Shown here: positions 9,015-17,425 of the stretch, in pieces
Layout of the letters: each line of letters begins with the position of its first letter
How positions within the stretch are numbered: position 1 is the first letter of the stretch
Source: Devosia sp. 66-22
GTDB lineage: Bacteria; Pseudomonadota; Alphaproteobacteria; Rhizobiales; Devosiaceae
NCBI GenBank assembly: GCA_001899065.1
Contig: MKUZ01000022.1
Coordinates: 89,525 to 153,524, forward strand
Reading direction: 5' to 3'
DNA: 64,000 nucleotides
Program-made: the position numbers and the translations under genes
Notes under the pieces: generated by a model
Databases searched by the model: none
Told to the model about the DNA's origin: nothing
The model's input: the letters and a program-made list of their open reading frames with translations, nothing else

Positions 9015-9126
9015 GAGCCGCGACGCCGCCACCCCCACGACGTCATCCCCGCGAAAGCGGGGACCTCTGTTTGTGACCCACCCCCGACCACGGAGGTTCC
9101 CGCTTTCGCGGGAATAGCCCGGTGGA
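9015..9126. repeat. REP-like palindromic repeat, copy 2
   Basis: This second unit starts 142 bases after the first. Hairpins are CCCCGC-GAAA-GCGGGG at 9047-9062 and TTCCCGC-TTTC-GCGGGAA at 9097-9114. The similarity to copy 1 runs on past the second hairpin (CCTGTGAAAGA in copy 1 against CCGGTGGAAGA here) and includes the GTG used as the kdpD start. The 298-base gap 8824-9121 holds nothing else recognisable. Confidence 0.85.
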
Positions 9127-11788
9127 AGACACGCGCCCCGATCCCGCCTCCTTCCTGCCCGAAGCCTCGCGCGGGGAGCGGGGCCGGCTGAAGATTTTCC
9201 TCGGCGCCTCGCCGGGGGTAGGCAAGACCTACGCCATGCTGCAGGAAGCCGCGGCCCGCGCCCGGCAGGGCGTCGATGTCGTGGTGGCGCTGGTCGAAAC
9301 GCATGGCCGCGCCGAAACCACGGCGCTGCTGGCCGGCCTCGAGCTCCTGCCGCGCAAGAGCATCGACTATCGCGGCCAACAGCTCGAGGAGTTCGACCTC
9401 GATGCGCTGCTGGCGCGACGGCCACAGCTCGCGCTGATCGACGAGCTGGCCCACACCAACGTTCCCGGCTCGCGCCATGTGAAGCGCTGGCAGGACGTGA
9501 TGGAGGTGCTCGACGCCGGCATCGACGTCACCACGGCGCTCAACATCCAGCACATCGAATCGCTCAACGATGCGGTGGCGCGTATTTCGGGCGTCCGCGT
9601 GCAGGAGACGGTGCCCGACGAAGTGATGGCACGCGCCGACGAGATCGAGCTGATCGACCTGCCGCCGCAGGAGCTGATCAACCGGCTGCGTGACGGCAAG
9701 GTCTATCGCGCCGGTGCGGTGGGTCGCGCCCTCGACAATTTCTTCACCCGCCCCAATCTGACGGCGCTGCGCGAGCTGGCGCTGCGCGCCGCGGCCAGCC
9801 GCGTCGACGCCGACATGCTCTCGCTGATGCAGCAGAACGCCACCACCGGGCCCTGGCCGACGCAGGAGCGGCTGCTGGTCTGCATCAATGAGAGCCCTGT
9901 CGCCAAGTCGCTGGTGCGCGCCGCCAAGCGCATGGCCGATCGGGGCGGCATTCCGTGGATTGCGGTCACCGTCGTCACGCCGCGGCACGAGGCGCTGCCC
10001 GACGCGGCGCGCCGCCTTACCAACGAAGCGCTGCAGCTTGCCGAGACGCTGGGCGGCGAGACCGTGACGCTGCGCGCCGAAGAGGCGGTGGCGCGCGAGC
10101 TCGTCGCCTTTGCCTGGGCGCGCAATGTCACGCGCCTGCTCGTCGGCCGGCCGCGGCCACGCCACTGGTGGGCGTGGAACCGCGAAGCCGTGGCCGATCG
10201 GCTGCTCGACACCGCGCACGATTTCGAGGTGACGATGGTGGCGGGCGAAACGACCGATCGCGGCGCCATCTTCCGCCTGCCGCGCCTCAGCCTCTCCTGG
10301 CAGGCGGTCGCGGCCGGGCTCGGCGGCGCCCTTGTCGCGACGCTTCTCGCCTGGGGCATCGACGCCATCGAGCTTGTCGATCCCGGTACGCTCTCGGTGG
10401 TCTATCTCGTCGTCGTCCTCGCGGTCGGCGCGCGCTATGGACTCGTGCCGGCACTCGCCACCGCGCTGGTTTCGTTCCTTGCCTACAACTTCTTCTTCAC
10501 CGAGCCGCGCTTCAGCTTCGCCATCGCCGAGTTCGACTCGGTCGTCGCCATCGTCATCTTCCTCGTGGGCGCCTTGTTCACCGGCACGCTCGCCGGCCGC
10601 CTGCGCCAGCAGGTCGCGACGCTGCGGCTCAACCAGCGCCGCACCGAAATGCTCTACGACTTCGCCAAGCGCATCGCCGCCAAATCCGACCTCGACGACG
10701 TGCTCTATGCCGGTGCCTATCACATCGCGGCGACGCTCAACTGCAACGCGCTGATCCTCATGCCGGGTGCATCCGGCGAGCTCGAGCAGGTGCAGGGCTA
10801 TCCCTCGATCGAGGAAGAGCTCGAGCCGCGCGCCGCCGCTGCCGCGCGCTGGGCCTACGACCGGAACGAGCCCGCCGGCGCCGGCACAACCACGCTGCCC
10901 ACCTCCGAGTGGATGTTCGTTCCACTCGCCGCCGCCACGCCGCTCGGCGTCGTCGGACTGCAGTTCGCCGATCCGCGGCGCGGCGCCGATCCCGACGTGC
11001 GCCGGCTGCTCAAGGCGGTCGAGGACCAGGTGGCCGTCGCCGTCGAGCGGACGCGCATGGCCGCCGACCTCCAGACCATGCGCGTCGAGGCGGAAGGCGA
11101 GAAACTGCGCTCGGCGCTGCTCAATTCACTGAGCCATGATCTCCGCACGCCGCTGGTGTCGGTGATCGGCTCGCTCACCGGCCTTGAGGGCGAGCTGCCC
11201 GAGGCCGCGCGTCGCGCTCTTGTCGAAGCGGGCCTCGACGAAGCGCGGCGCCTCGACCGTTACGTGCAGAACCTGCTCAACATGACCCGTATCGAGTACG
11301 GTGCGCTCAAGCCCCGGCGCAGCGCCGTCGATGCCGGCGAGCTGATCGGCACGGCGCGCGCCGATCTGCGCACGGCGCTCGCCGGCCACGCCATCGACGT
11401 CGCGCTGCCTCCCGATCTGCCGCGGCTCGATGTCGACCCGGTGCTCATCGGCCAGGCGCTGACCAATGTGCTCGAGAACGCCACCAAATACGCCCCGCCC
11501 GGCTCGACCATCACCATCGAGGGCCATGCCGCCGGCCGCGTCGTGACGCTTGCCGTCACCGACCAGGGGCCGGGCATTCCCGCGGCCGAGCGCGAGAAGG
11601 TGTTCGACCTCTTCTACCGCGTCACCGAGGGCGACCGGCGCCCCACCGGCACCGGCCTCGGCCTTGCCATCGTGCGCGGCTTCATCGAGGCTCATGGCGG
11701 TGCGGTTCGCGCTTTGGCCGGTCCCGACGGCCGCGGCACCCGTATCGAGCTCGACCTGCCCGTGGCCGCCCCGATGAGCGCTCCATGA
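9122..11788 (+). CDS. kdpD: Sensor histidine kinase KdpD
   Basis: This 888-residue membrane sensor kinase controls kdp expression in response to potassium limitation and osmotic stress. Domains in order: N-terminal KdpD domain with Walker A GASPGVGKT (about 28-36) and LIDELAHTN; a universal-stress-like domain (about 240-380); four membrane helices (about 393-490); a GAF-like region; the dimerisation and phospho-acceptor box LSHDLRTPL with His at about 672; and an ATP-binding domain (GTGLGLAIV). The Escherichia coli protein is 894 residues with His673. The only start that keeps the conserved RPDPASFL sequence is GTG at 9122, which sits at the edge of a palindromic repeat and has no clear ribosome site. 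kdpE overlaps the stop. Confidence 0.96.
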   Translation: MEDTRPDPASFLPEASRGERGRLKIFLGASPGVGKTYAMLQEAAARARQGVDVVVALVETHGRAETTALLAGLELLPRKSIDYRGQQLEEFDLDALLARRPQLALIDELAHTNVPGSRHVKRWQDVMEVLDAGIDVTTALNIQHIESLNDAVARISGVRVQETVPDEVMARADEIELIDLPPQELINRLRDGKVYRAGAVGRALDNFFTRPNLTALRELALRAAASRVDADMLSLMQQNATTGPWPTQERLLVCINESPVAKSLVRAAKRMADRGGIPWIAVTVVTPRHEALPDAARRLTNEALQLAETLGGETVTLRAEEAVARELVAFAWARNVTRLLVGRPRPRHWWAWNREAVADRLLDTAHDFEVTMVAGETTDRGAIFRLPRLSLSWQAVAAGLGGALVATLLAWGIDAIELVDPGTLSVVYLVVVLAVGARYGLVPALATALVSFLAYNFFFTEPRFSFAIAEFDSVVAIVIFLVGALFTGTLAGRLRQQVATLRLNQRRTEMLYDFAKRIAAKSDLDDVLYAGAYHIAATLNCNALILMPGASGELEQVQGYPSIEEELEPRAAAAARWAYDRNEPAGAGTTTLPTSEWMFVPLAAATPLGVVGLQFADPRRGADPDVRRLLKAVEDQVAVAVERTRMAADLQTMRVEAEGEKLRSALLNSLSHDLRTPLVSVIGSLTGLEGELPEAARRALVEAGLDEARRLDRYVQNLLNMTRIEYGALKPRRSAVDAGELIGTARADLRTALAGHAIDVALPPDLPRLDVDPVLIGQALTNVLENATKYAPPGSTITIEGHAAGRVVTLAVTDQGPGIPAAEREKVFDLFYRVTEGDRRPTGTGLGLAIVRGFIEAHGGAVRALAGPDGRGTRIELDLPVAAPMSAP

Positions 11789-12474
11789 CCTCGCCCCGCA
11801 TCCTCGTCGTCGAAGACGAAATGCCCATCCGCCGCTTCCTCCGCATCGCGCTCGAGAGCGCCGGGATGACGATGCTCGAGGCCGATCGCGGCCGGCTCGG
11901 CATCGAACGTGCCGCCACCGAAGCGCCCGACGTGGTCGTGCTCGACCTGGGCCTCCCCGACATGGACGGCAGGGACGCCATCCTCGCTATCCGCGAGTGG
12001 AGCCAGATGCCCATCCTCGTGCTCTCGGTGCGCGACGCCGAGACCGACAAGATCGCCGCGCTCGACGCCGGCGCCGACGATTACGTCACCAAGCCCTTCG
12101 CCACCGGCGAGCTGCTGGCGCGACTTCGTGCGCTTTTGCGCGCGCGTCGACCCCAAAGTGTTGAAACTTCGGCCCTGCGTTTCGAGGATATCGTCATCGA
12201 TTTTGCCGCCCACACGGTCACCCGCGGCGGCGCCAATGTCGGCCTGACCCGCAAGGAGTTCGACGTCCTGGCGCTGCTTGCCCGGCACGCCGGCCGGCTG
12301 GTCACGCACAGGCAGCTCCTCACCACCGTCTGGGGCCCCGCCCATACCGCCGACACGCACTACCTGCGCATCGCCATCGGCCACATCCGCGAAAAGCTCG
12401 GCGACCCCGCCGCCAACCCCCGCTTCATCATCACCGACCCCGGCGTCGGCTACCGCCTGCTCGTTCTCGCCTGA
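11785..12474 (+). CDS. kdpE: Response regulator KdpE
   Basis: This 229-residue OmpR-type response regulator has a receiver domain with the acidic pocket VEDE (9-12), phospho-acceptor Asp54 (VVVLDLGLPDMDG) and Lys103 (YVTKPF). A winged-helix DNA-binding domain (about 130-227) follows, with LTRKEFDVLALLARHAGRLVTHRQLL. It is phosphorylated by KdpD and activates kdpFABC; the TTTACGCCCGC repeats near 4238-4291 are candidate sites. Its ATG overlaps the kdpD stop (ATGA), so translation is coupled. Length and motifs match the family. Confidence 0.96.
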   Translation: MTSPRILVVEDEMPIRRFLRIALESAGMTMLEADRGRLGIERAATEAPDVVVLDLGLPDMDGRDAILAIREWSQMPILVLSVRDAETDKIAALDAGADDYVTKPFATGELLARLRALLRARRPQSVETSALRFEDIVIDFAAHTVTRGGANVGLTRKEFDVLALLARHAGRLVTHRQLLTTVWGPAHTADTHYLRIAIGHIREKLGDPAANPRFIITDPGVGYRLLVLA

Positions 12475-12499
12475 TAGAAATTACAGCAATATCAGGGAG

Positions 12500-13279
12500 T
12501 TAGACCGGATCAGGCGCCAGCTCGGCAATCAGTAGGTCCACCCCCGCATTGGCGATCGCCTGCCGCCAGCGCGCCGGGACGGGGTCCGCGATCACGTGCG
12601 AGAGGTTGGACACTGTGCCGACCACGAAGGTGGCGTTCCGTCCGAACTTGCTGGCGTCCACCAGCGCAATGCGTTGCCGGGAACGGGCCAGCATGCGCGT
12701 ATTGAGGCTGGCCTCGGCCAGGTCGCCCGTCGAAATGGTCAGGTCGTCGCCGACCGCCCCGGCGCCCATGAACAGCTGGTCGAAATGCATGCGGTCGAGC
12801 TGTGATTCGGCGATCGGACCGACGATGCAGGCATTGGCCGGCCGGACTTCGCCGCCGAGGATCATCACGGCGACACCCGGTACGCCCATCAGCTCCTGCG
12901 CCACCGGCAGGCCGTTGGTGACGGCCGTCAGCGGCATCGGCTCGAGCCGCAGCCGCCGCGCCAGCTGCAATACGGTCGTGCCGGCATCGAGGAAGATGGT
13001 CGTGTGCGGCCGCAGCATGCCGAACGCCAGGTCGGCGATGGCGCGCTTGGCGGCGATGTTGGCACTTTCGCGCAGGCCGAAGGCAAGCTCCGTGCTCGCG
13101 CCCTGCGCCAGCCGCGCGCCGCCATGGACGCGCTCGATCAGGCCCTGTTTCTCGAGCGTGAGCAGGTCGCGGCGGACCGTGGCGATCGAGGCGCCGACGG
13201 CCTCGCACATGTCGCCAATGGCCATCTGGCCATTGGTGTAGAGCTGCTGCCGGATTGCACCGAGACGATCGATCTTCAC
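12500..13279 (-). CDS. DeoR-family transcriptional regulator
   Basis: This 259-residue DeoR/GlpR/AgaR-type regulator has an N-terminal helix-turn-helix (about 1-57; AIGDMCEAVGASIATVRRDLLTLEKQGL) with the RVHGGA hinge. The C-terminal domain is the isomerase-like, sugar-phosphate-sensing domain (ITAVTNGL-like VTNGLPVAQEL, ILGGEVRPANACIVGP, GAGAV). The GTG start at 13279 was chosen because it begins right at the conserved helix and has a G-rich ribosome site upstream; an earlier start would add 13 residues. It converges with kdpE and diverges from the amino acid transporter operon at 13492, which it probably represses. The effector is unknown, but a sugar phosphate is usual for the family. Confidence 0.92.
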   Translation of the reverse strand: MKIDRLGAIRQQLYTNGQMAIGDMCEAVGASIATVRRDLLTLEKQGLIERVHGGARLAQGASTELAFGLRESANIAAKRAIADLAFGMLRPHTTIFLDAGTTVLQLARRLRLEPMPLTAVTNGLPVAQELMGVPGVAVMILGGEVRPANACIVGPIAESQLDRMHFDQLFMGAGAVGDDLTISTGDLAEASLNTRMLARSRQRIALVDASKFGRNATFVVGTVSNLSHVIADPVPARWRQAIANAGVDLLIAELAPDPV

Positions 13280-13422
13280 CGCATTTCCCCCCAAGCGGAC
13301 GCCCCGCCGGCATGACACGAGCGCGATGGCATCGCTTCAAGCCTATAGCGTCAAGAAATCACGTTCGCTAGTCGCGACGCGCCAATCGCTCAAAAACGGT
13401 CATCTTTTTTGTAGTTATGTGA

Positions 13423-13452
13423 TTGACGATGGCCACATTGCGGCTTTAGCAT
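13423..13452 (+). promoter_or_regulatory. Possible sigma-70-type promoter of the amino acid ABC operon
   Basis: TTGACG at 13423-13428 is followed after 18 bases by TAGCAT at 13447-13452, about 40 bases before the first permease start. The stretch just upstream (13395-13420) is unusually AT-rich for this genome. The match to the -10 consensus is only four of six, so this is a tentative call. The 212-base gap 13280-13491 must also carry the DeoR-gene promoter, which I could not place. Confidence 0.35.
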
Positions 13453-13491
13453 TCCCACCCATCGGCAAGATGGTGCCGGCGGTTGGGGTCA

Positions 13492-14178
13492 ATGCGGATC
13501 GATTTCTCTCCGGTGCTTTCGCGCCTGGACTATCTGCTGGAAGGGCTGGCGGTGACGGTGCTCGTCGCCGTGGCGGCCATTTTCCTCAGCTTCGCGCTCG
13601 GCCTGCTGCTCGCCATCTGCCGCATTTCCCGCACTCGCGGGCTGCGCATCTTCGCGTCGGTCTACATCGATGTGTTCCGAAACACGCCGTTCATCGTCCA
13701 GCTCTTTTTTCTCTACTACGGCCTCCCCGAAATCGGGATTCCAACCGACCCGATGCCGACCGGCATTCTAGCGCTGAGCCTCGCCTGTGCCGCGGGCAAT
13801 GCCGAGATCATCCGCGCAGGAATCGAGACGGTGTCGAAGGGCATTGTCGATGCGGGGCGCTCGTTCGGCATGTCCGGCTATCAGATCTACCGCTACCTCA
13901 TCCTCCCCAACGCGCTGCGCATTGCGTGGCGGCCGCTCGGGAACGCGTTCGTCAACCTCGTGCTGACCACGTCGGTCCTGTCGACGATCACCGTCAATGA
14001 TCTCGCGGGCAACGCGGCCAATGTGTCGGCCGAAACCTTCAAGCCCTTCGAGGTCTATCTGACGGTGCTGGTCACCTATTGCGCGGTCACCTTCACGGTC
14101 TCCGGGATCGTCAATTCCATCTATGCGCTGCTGTTCTCACGCGTTGCGGAGCGTCCGGTGATGCGGGGGCACGCATGA
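13492..14178 (+). CDS. Polar amino acid ABC transporter permease (HisM/GlnP type)
   Basis: This 228-residue inner-membrane permease belongs to the polar amino acid uptake family (His/Glu/Gln/Arg type). It has about five membrane segments, the family signature YIDVFRNTPFIVQLFF (around 60-75) and the ATPase-contact loop AGRSFGMSGYQIYRYLILPNA (about 125-145). The ATG at 13492 starts MRIDFSPVL and is preferred over a TTG nine bases upstream. Its stop overlaps the next permease start (ATGA). With that permease, the ATPase and the binding protein at 16559 it makes a complete transporter. The substrate is unknown; the embedded Ntn hydrolase suggests an asparagine conjugate. Confidence 0.93.
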   Translation: MRIDFSPVLSRLDYLLEGLAVTVLVAVAAIFLSFALGLLLAICRISRTRGLRIFASVYIDVFRNTPFIVQLFFLYYGLPEIGIPTDPMPTGILALSLACAAGNAEIIRAGIETVSKGIVDAGRSFGMSGYQIYRYLILPNALRIAWRPLGNAFVNLVLTTSVLSTITVNDLAGNAANVSAETFKPFEVYLTVLVTYCAVTFTVSGIVNSIYALLFSRVAERPVMRGHA

Positions 14179-14858
14179 TCTACCAGAACCTCGAATTCAG
14201 CATCGCAGACCTCTATCTGCTCTGGCGCGGCCTGCAGTGGACGTTGCTCGTGTGGAGCGTCTCGATGGCACTGGGGATCGGGCTCGGCTTCGTCCTGTCG
14301 CTGATCCGCCATGCGCGGATTCCGGTACTCGCCCAGATGGTGGTGGTGTTCGTTGAGACCTTCAGGAACTCGCCGCTGCTCGTGCAGCTTTTCCTCGTCT
14401 TCTACGGCCTGCCGATGGTCACTCCCTTCGCGCCGGGGCCGGCGGAGGCCGCGATCTTTACGCTGTCGATCAATACCGCGGCGTTCACCGTCGTAAACCT
14501 CGTGGCGGCGCTGGATGCCATCCCGCGCGGCCAGTGGCAGGCAGCGTCGTCCTTCGGCCTGAGCTATCGACAGACCATGCTCTATGTCGTGCTGCCGCAG
14601 GCCATTCGGACGGCCATTCCGCCCACCATGAACCTCGCCATCAGCCAGCTGCAGACCACGTCCCTGGTGTCGATCATCGGCGTGACCGATCTCACCCGCT
14701 CGGGCCTCGTGCTCTACACGCGCACGCTCAAGCCCTTCATCATCTGGCCGATCATCGGCCTCGTCTACTTCATCCTCGCCAAGGTTCTCTCTCTCCTCGC
14801 CGCGCGTGTCGAACGCCGGCTGCAGGCGAAGAACACCTGGTTCGAAGCTGCCGCATGA
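14175..14858 (+). CDS. Polar amino acid ABC transporter permease, second subunit
   Basis: This 227-residue permease is of the same family as its upstream neighbour. Signatures are FVETFRNSPLLVQLFLVFYGLP (about 56-77) and the contact loop ASSFGLSYRQTMLYVVLPQAIR. It starts within the stop of the first permease, and the ATPase gene follows after ten bases. The two permeases form the heterodimeric channel in the inner membrane. The C-terminal tail (ARVERRLQAKNTW) is basic and cytoplasmic, as usual. Confidence 0.93.
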   Translation: MIYQNLEFSIADLYLLWRGLQWTLLVWSVSMALGIGLGFVLSLIRHARIPVLAQMVVVFVETFRNSPLLVQLFLVFYGLPMVTPFAPGPAEAAIFTLSINTAAFTVVNLVAALDAIPRGQWQAASSFGLSYRQTMLYVVLPQAIRTAIPPTMNLAISQLQTTSLVSIIGVTDLTRSGLVLYTRTLKPFIIWPIIGLVYFILAKVLSLLAARVERRLQAKNTWFEAAA

Positions 14859-14868
14859 GGCTCGCCCA

Positions 14869-15591
14869 ATGATCGAAATCGACAATGTCGACAAACACTA
14901 CGGCAACCTTCAGGTGCTGAGCGCGGTGTCGATGCAGTTCCAGGACGGCGAGGTGACGGCGATCCTGGGGCCGAGCGGCGCTGGCAAGTCGACGCTCATC
15001 CGCTGCATCAACTGCCTCGAGTTGATCTCGCAGGGCGATATCCGGGTCGATGGCATGTCGGTGCTCGACAAGCATCGCACGGCGGAGATCCAGAAGCGCA
15101 CCTCGATGGTGTTCCAGCACTTCAATCTCTACCCGCACCTCACGGCGCTCGGGAACATCACGCTCGCACCGACCAAGGTCCTCCGCCAAAGCCGTGCGCA
15201 GGCCGAGGCCAAGGCCATGGAGCTGCTCAAGATGGTGGGCCTTGAAAACAAGGCCAAACGCTATCCGGCCGAGCTTTCCGGTGGCGAGCAGCAGCGCGTC
15301 GGCATCTGCCGCGCCCTCGCGATGAATCCCCGTCATCTGCTGCTCGATGAGGTCACTTCGGCCATCGACCCCGAAATGACGGCGGAGGTCCTGCGGGTCA
15401 TCGAGGATCTCGCGGGGCAGGGCACGACGATGATTCTCGTCACGCACGAGATAGAATTCGCCCGGCGCGTCGCCGATCGCGTCGCCTTCATGGAGCGCGG
15501 CAGCCTCGTCGCGCATCAGGACGCCGATACGTTCTTCAATCGGCAGTCGGACGAACGCATCGCCCGCTTCATCGACAAGATGAAGCACTGA
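14869..15591 (+). CDS. Amino acid ABC transporter ATP-binding protein
   Basis: This 240-residue cytoplasmic ATPase is of the GlnQ/HisP type. Walker A is GPSGAGKST (about 36-44), the signature motif is LSGGEQQR, and Walker B reads LLLDEVTSAIDPE, with Val where many members have Pro; this variant is also known among amino acid transporters. The switch His is in LVTHE. It energises the two preceding permeases. The Ntn hydrolase gene starts one base after its stop, so the enzyme is in the same transcript. Confidence 0.95.
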   Translation: MIEIDNVDKHYGNLQVLSAVSMQFQDGEVTAILGPSGAGKSTLIRCINCLELISQGDIRVDGMSVLDKHRTAEIQKRTSMVFQHFNLYPHLTALGNITLAPTKVLRQSRAQAEAKAMELLKMVGLENKAKRYPAELSGGEQQRVGICRALAMNPRHLLLDEVTSAIDPEMTAEVLRVIEDLAGQGTTMILVTHEIEFARRVADRVAFMERGSLVAHQDADTFFNRQSDERIARFIDKMKH

Positions 15592-15592
15592 C

Positions 15593-16516
15593 ATGCTGAT
15601 CGTCACCAACCACGAAGGCGGCGTCGGTATCGGCGAGACCGCCAAAGCCCTTCGCGACGGGCGTCCGGCACTCGATGCGGCCGAGGCCGGCGTGCGTCTC
15701 GTCGAGGTCGACCCAGCGATCCGCAGCGTCGGCTACAACTCCTGGCCCAACATTCTGGGGCAGGTCGAGCTCGATGCTGCCGTGATGGATGGCACGACGC
15801 TGCGCACCGGTGCCGTGGGCGGCCTGGTGGGCTATCGCAATCCGGTCTCGGTCGCGCGCGCCGTGATGGAACGTCTGCCGCACGAGATCCTTGTCGGTGC
15901 CGGGGCGGCGCGGTTCGCGGCCGAGATCGCAGCGGAGCGCCTCGACAACCTCACGCCCGCCGCCCACGCCACCTGGCAGCGCGTCCTCAACGAATCCCTC
16001 GACGAGCGCCAGCGGGCCGCGTTTCCCGACATCCCATTGTCGGAGCTCTGCCAGCGCGCCACCGACCCCGAGTATCAAAAGGACACGACCGTGTTTCTCG
16101 CGATCGACGGGCAGGGCGGCATGGCCAGCGCGGTGAGCACATCGGGCTGGGCGTGGAAGTATCCGGGGCGTCTGGGCGACAGCCCCATCATCGGCGCGGG
16201 TTCCTATGCCGATGCGGCCTATGGCGCCTGCGCCTGTACGCATACGGGCGAAATGACGATCCGCGCCGGCACGTCGCGCGCCGTCGTCCTCTATCTCAAA
16301 ATGGGCCTCAGCCTCGAAGACGCACTCTTTGAAGCCGGACGCGATCTGCGCCGCCTCAAGGGCGGCCTCATTCGCGGCGTGGCCCTGCATGCAATCGATG
16401 CCCAAGGCAACCATCGCGTCGCCTCGTTCGGCGAAGCCAAGGGTGTCGACTACTGGATCTGGGAACATGGAATGGCGGCCCCTGAGCGGCGCGTCGCCAT
16501 GCACCTTGATGTCTGA
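15593..16516 (+). CDS. Ntn-hydrolase of the glycosylasparaginase / isoaspartyl peptidase family
   Basis: This 307-residue protein is homologous to N4-(beta-N-acetylglucosaminyl)-L-asparaginase, which splits the GlcNAc-Asn bond. The N-terminal half has the family blocks ALDAAEAGVRLVEVDP (26-41), SVGYNSWPN and ELDAAVMDG. The beta half begins at the expected Asp164-Thr165, the autoproteolytic and nucleophilic Thr, and has STSGWAWKYPGRLGDSPIIGAGSYAD (181-206), matching the substrate-binding block. Oddities are KDTTV in place of the usual HDTxG, and no signal peptide, so it acts in the cytoplasm on imported substrate. It lies one base after the ATPase gene and just before the binding-protein gene, implying that the transporter imports its substrate. 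A beta-aspartyl peptidase activity is the alternative. Confidence 0.85.
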   Translation: MLIVTNHEGGVGIGETAKALRDGRPALDAAEAGVRLVEVDPAIRSVGYNSWPNILGQVELDAAVMDGTTLRTGAVGGLVGYRNPVSVARAVMERLPHEILVGAGAARFAAEIAAERLDNLTPAAHATWQRVLNESLDERQRAAFPDIPLSELCQRATDPEYQKDTTVFLAIDGQGGMASAVSTSGWAWKYPGRLGDSPIIGAGSYADAAYGACACTHTGEMTIRAGTSRAVVLYLKMGLSLEDALFEAGRDLRRLKGGLIRGVALHAIDAQGNHRVASFGEAKGVDYWIWEHGMAAPERRVAMHLDV

Positions 16517-16558
16517 CGAAGTCAAAGGATGCCGGCAACGGCGACAAGGAGGAATGAA

Positions 16559-17350
16559 ATGAAGAAATCATGGATCACGTCCGCAATCGCGGGGATCGTC
16601 CTGCTGTGCGGCAATGTGGGTGCCGCGCAGGCCGACGATCTGCAAAAGATCATCGACGCCAAGACGGTCCGCGCCGGCATCTGCCTGACGTCGGAGCCGG
16701 CGGGCTTCCGCGACGCCGACAACAATCCCAAGGGCTATGACGTCGACGTGGCAAACATGCTCGCCGAGCAACTCGGCGTGGCGCTCGAGATCGTCGAGGT
16801 TGAGGGTTCGACCCGCATCCCGATGCTGTTGTCGGACAAGATCGACGTCATCATCTGCAACATCACGGCCACAACCGAGCGCGCCAAGTCGGTCGACTTC
16901 TCGTTCCCGTACCTGCGCACCGGTATCCGCCTGCTCGTCCAGAAGGACGGCGGCATCACCGGCTTCCAGGATCTCGCCGGCAAGAAGGTCGTCGTCGGCC
17001 GCGGTACGACCGGCGAAGCCATGGTCAAGCAGCGCGCCCCTGAGGCGGAGCTGGTCTACATCGAGAACCCCGGCGATGCGATCCTGCAGATGCGCCAGAA
17101 GAAGGCCGACGCCTATATCGAGGACAGCCTCGGCATCGACTGGATCGCCAAGACCTATCCGGACCAGCTGATGAGCCTGCCCGAAACCTACTCGTCCGAT
17201 CCGATCACGCTGGGCATCCGCAAGGACAATCCGAGTTTCCTGCGCTGGCTCGATCTGTTCGCGTCGACCTACGTGTCGTCGGGACGCTATGACGAAACCT
17301 ACCGCAAGTGGTGGGGCACCGAAGCTCCCAAGCTCAACGCGGTCTGGTAA
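16559..17350 (+). CDS. Amino acid ABC transporter substrate-binding protein
   Basis: This 263-residue periplasmic binding protein is of solute-binding family 3. The signal peptide is MKKSWITSAIAGIVLL through AQA at about residue 25. The domain shows PKGYDVDVANMLAEQLG, the family signature, plus DVIICNITATTERAKSVDFSFPY and a conserved ICNITAT/R ligand region that binds the alpha-amino acid group. GGAGG lies seven bases before the ATG at 16559. It completes the transporter begun at 13492 and is followed by a strong hairpin. Confidence 0.94.
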   Translation: MKKSWITSAIAGIVLLCGNVGAAQADDLQKIIDAKTVRAGICLTSEPAGFRDADNNPKGYDVDVANMLAEQLGVALEIVEVEGSTRIPMLLSDKIDVIICNITATTERAKSVDFSFPYLRTGIRLLVQKDGGITGFQDLAGKKVVVGRGTTGEAMVKQRAPEAELVYIENPGDAILQMRQKKADAYIEDSLGIDWIAKTYPDQLMSLPETYSSDPITLGIRKDNPSFLRWLDLFASTYVSSGRYDETYRKWWGTEAPKLNAVW

Positions 17351-17371
17351 CATCAATCAACTAAGCGACAT

Positions 17372-17402
17372 CGCCGCGCTTCGTCTTTCGCGAAGCGCGG
17401 CG
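17372..17402 (+). terminator. Strong hairpin after the amino acid binding-protein gene
   Basis: Perfect 12-base arms (CGCCGCGCTTCG at 17372-17383, CGAAGCGCGGCG at 17391-17402) enclose a seven-base loop, 21 bases after the binding-protein stop. The following TCTTGACG is only weakly T-rich, so termination may be partial. The DUF2961 gene starts 24 bases later and may be read by leakage through it. Confidence 0.65.
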
Positions 17403-17425
17403 TCTTGACGACTGCAGGAGGCACT

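Noticed and set aside
8873..9126. Possible CRISPR array between kdpC and kdpD
   Set aside because: Only two units, each made of two internal hairpins and repeated over the whole 110 bases rather than with unique spacers, and no cas genes nearby. These are REP-like palindromes.
8792..10723. Minus-strand open frame of 643 codons opposite kdpD
   Set aside because: Antisense shadow of kdpD. Its IPAKAG- and ESGNL-like segments come from translating the palindromic repeats, not from a protein.
13361..13427. AATCAC ... GTGATT inverted repeat between the DeoR gene and the amino acid permease
   Set aside because: Only six bases per arm and about 55 bases apart, so chance is likely; not listed as an operator.
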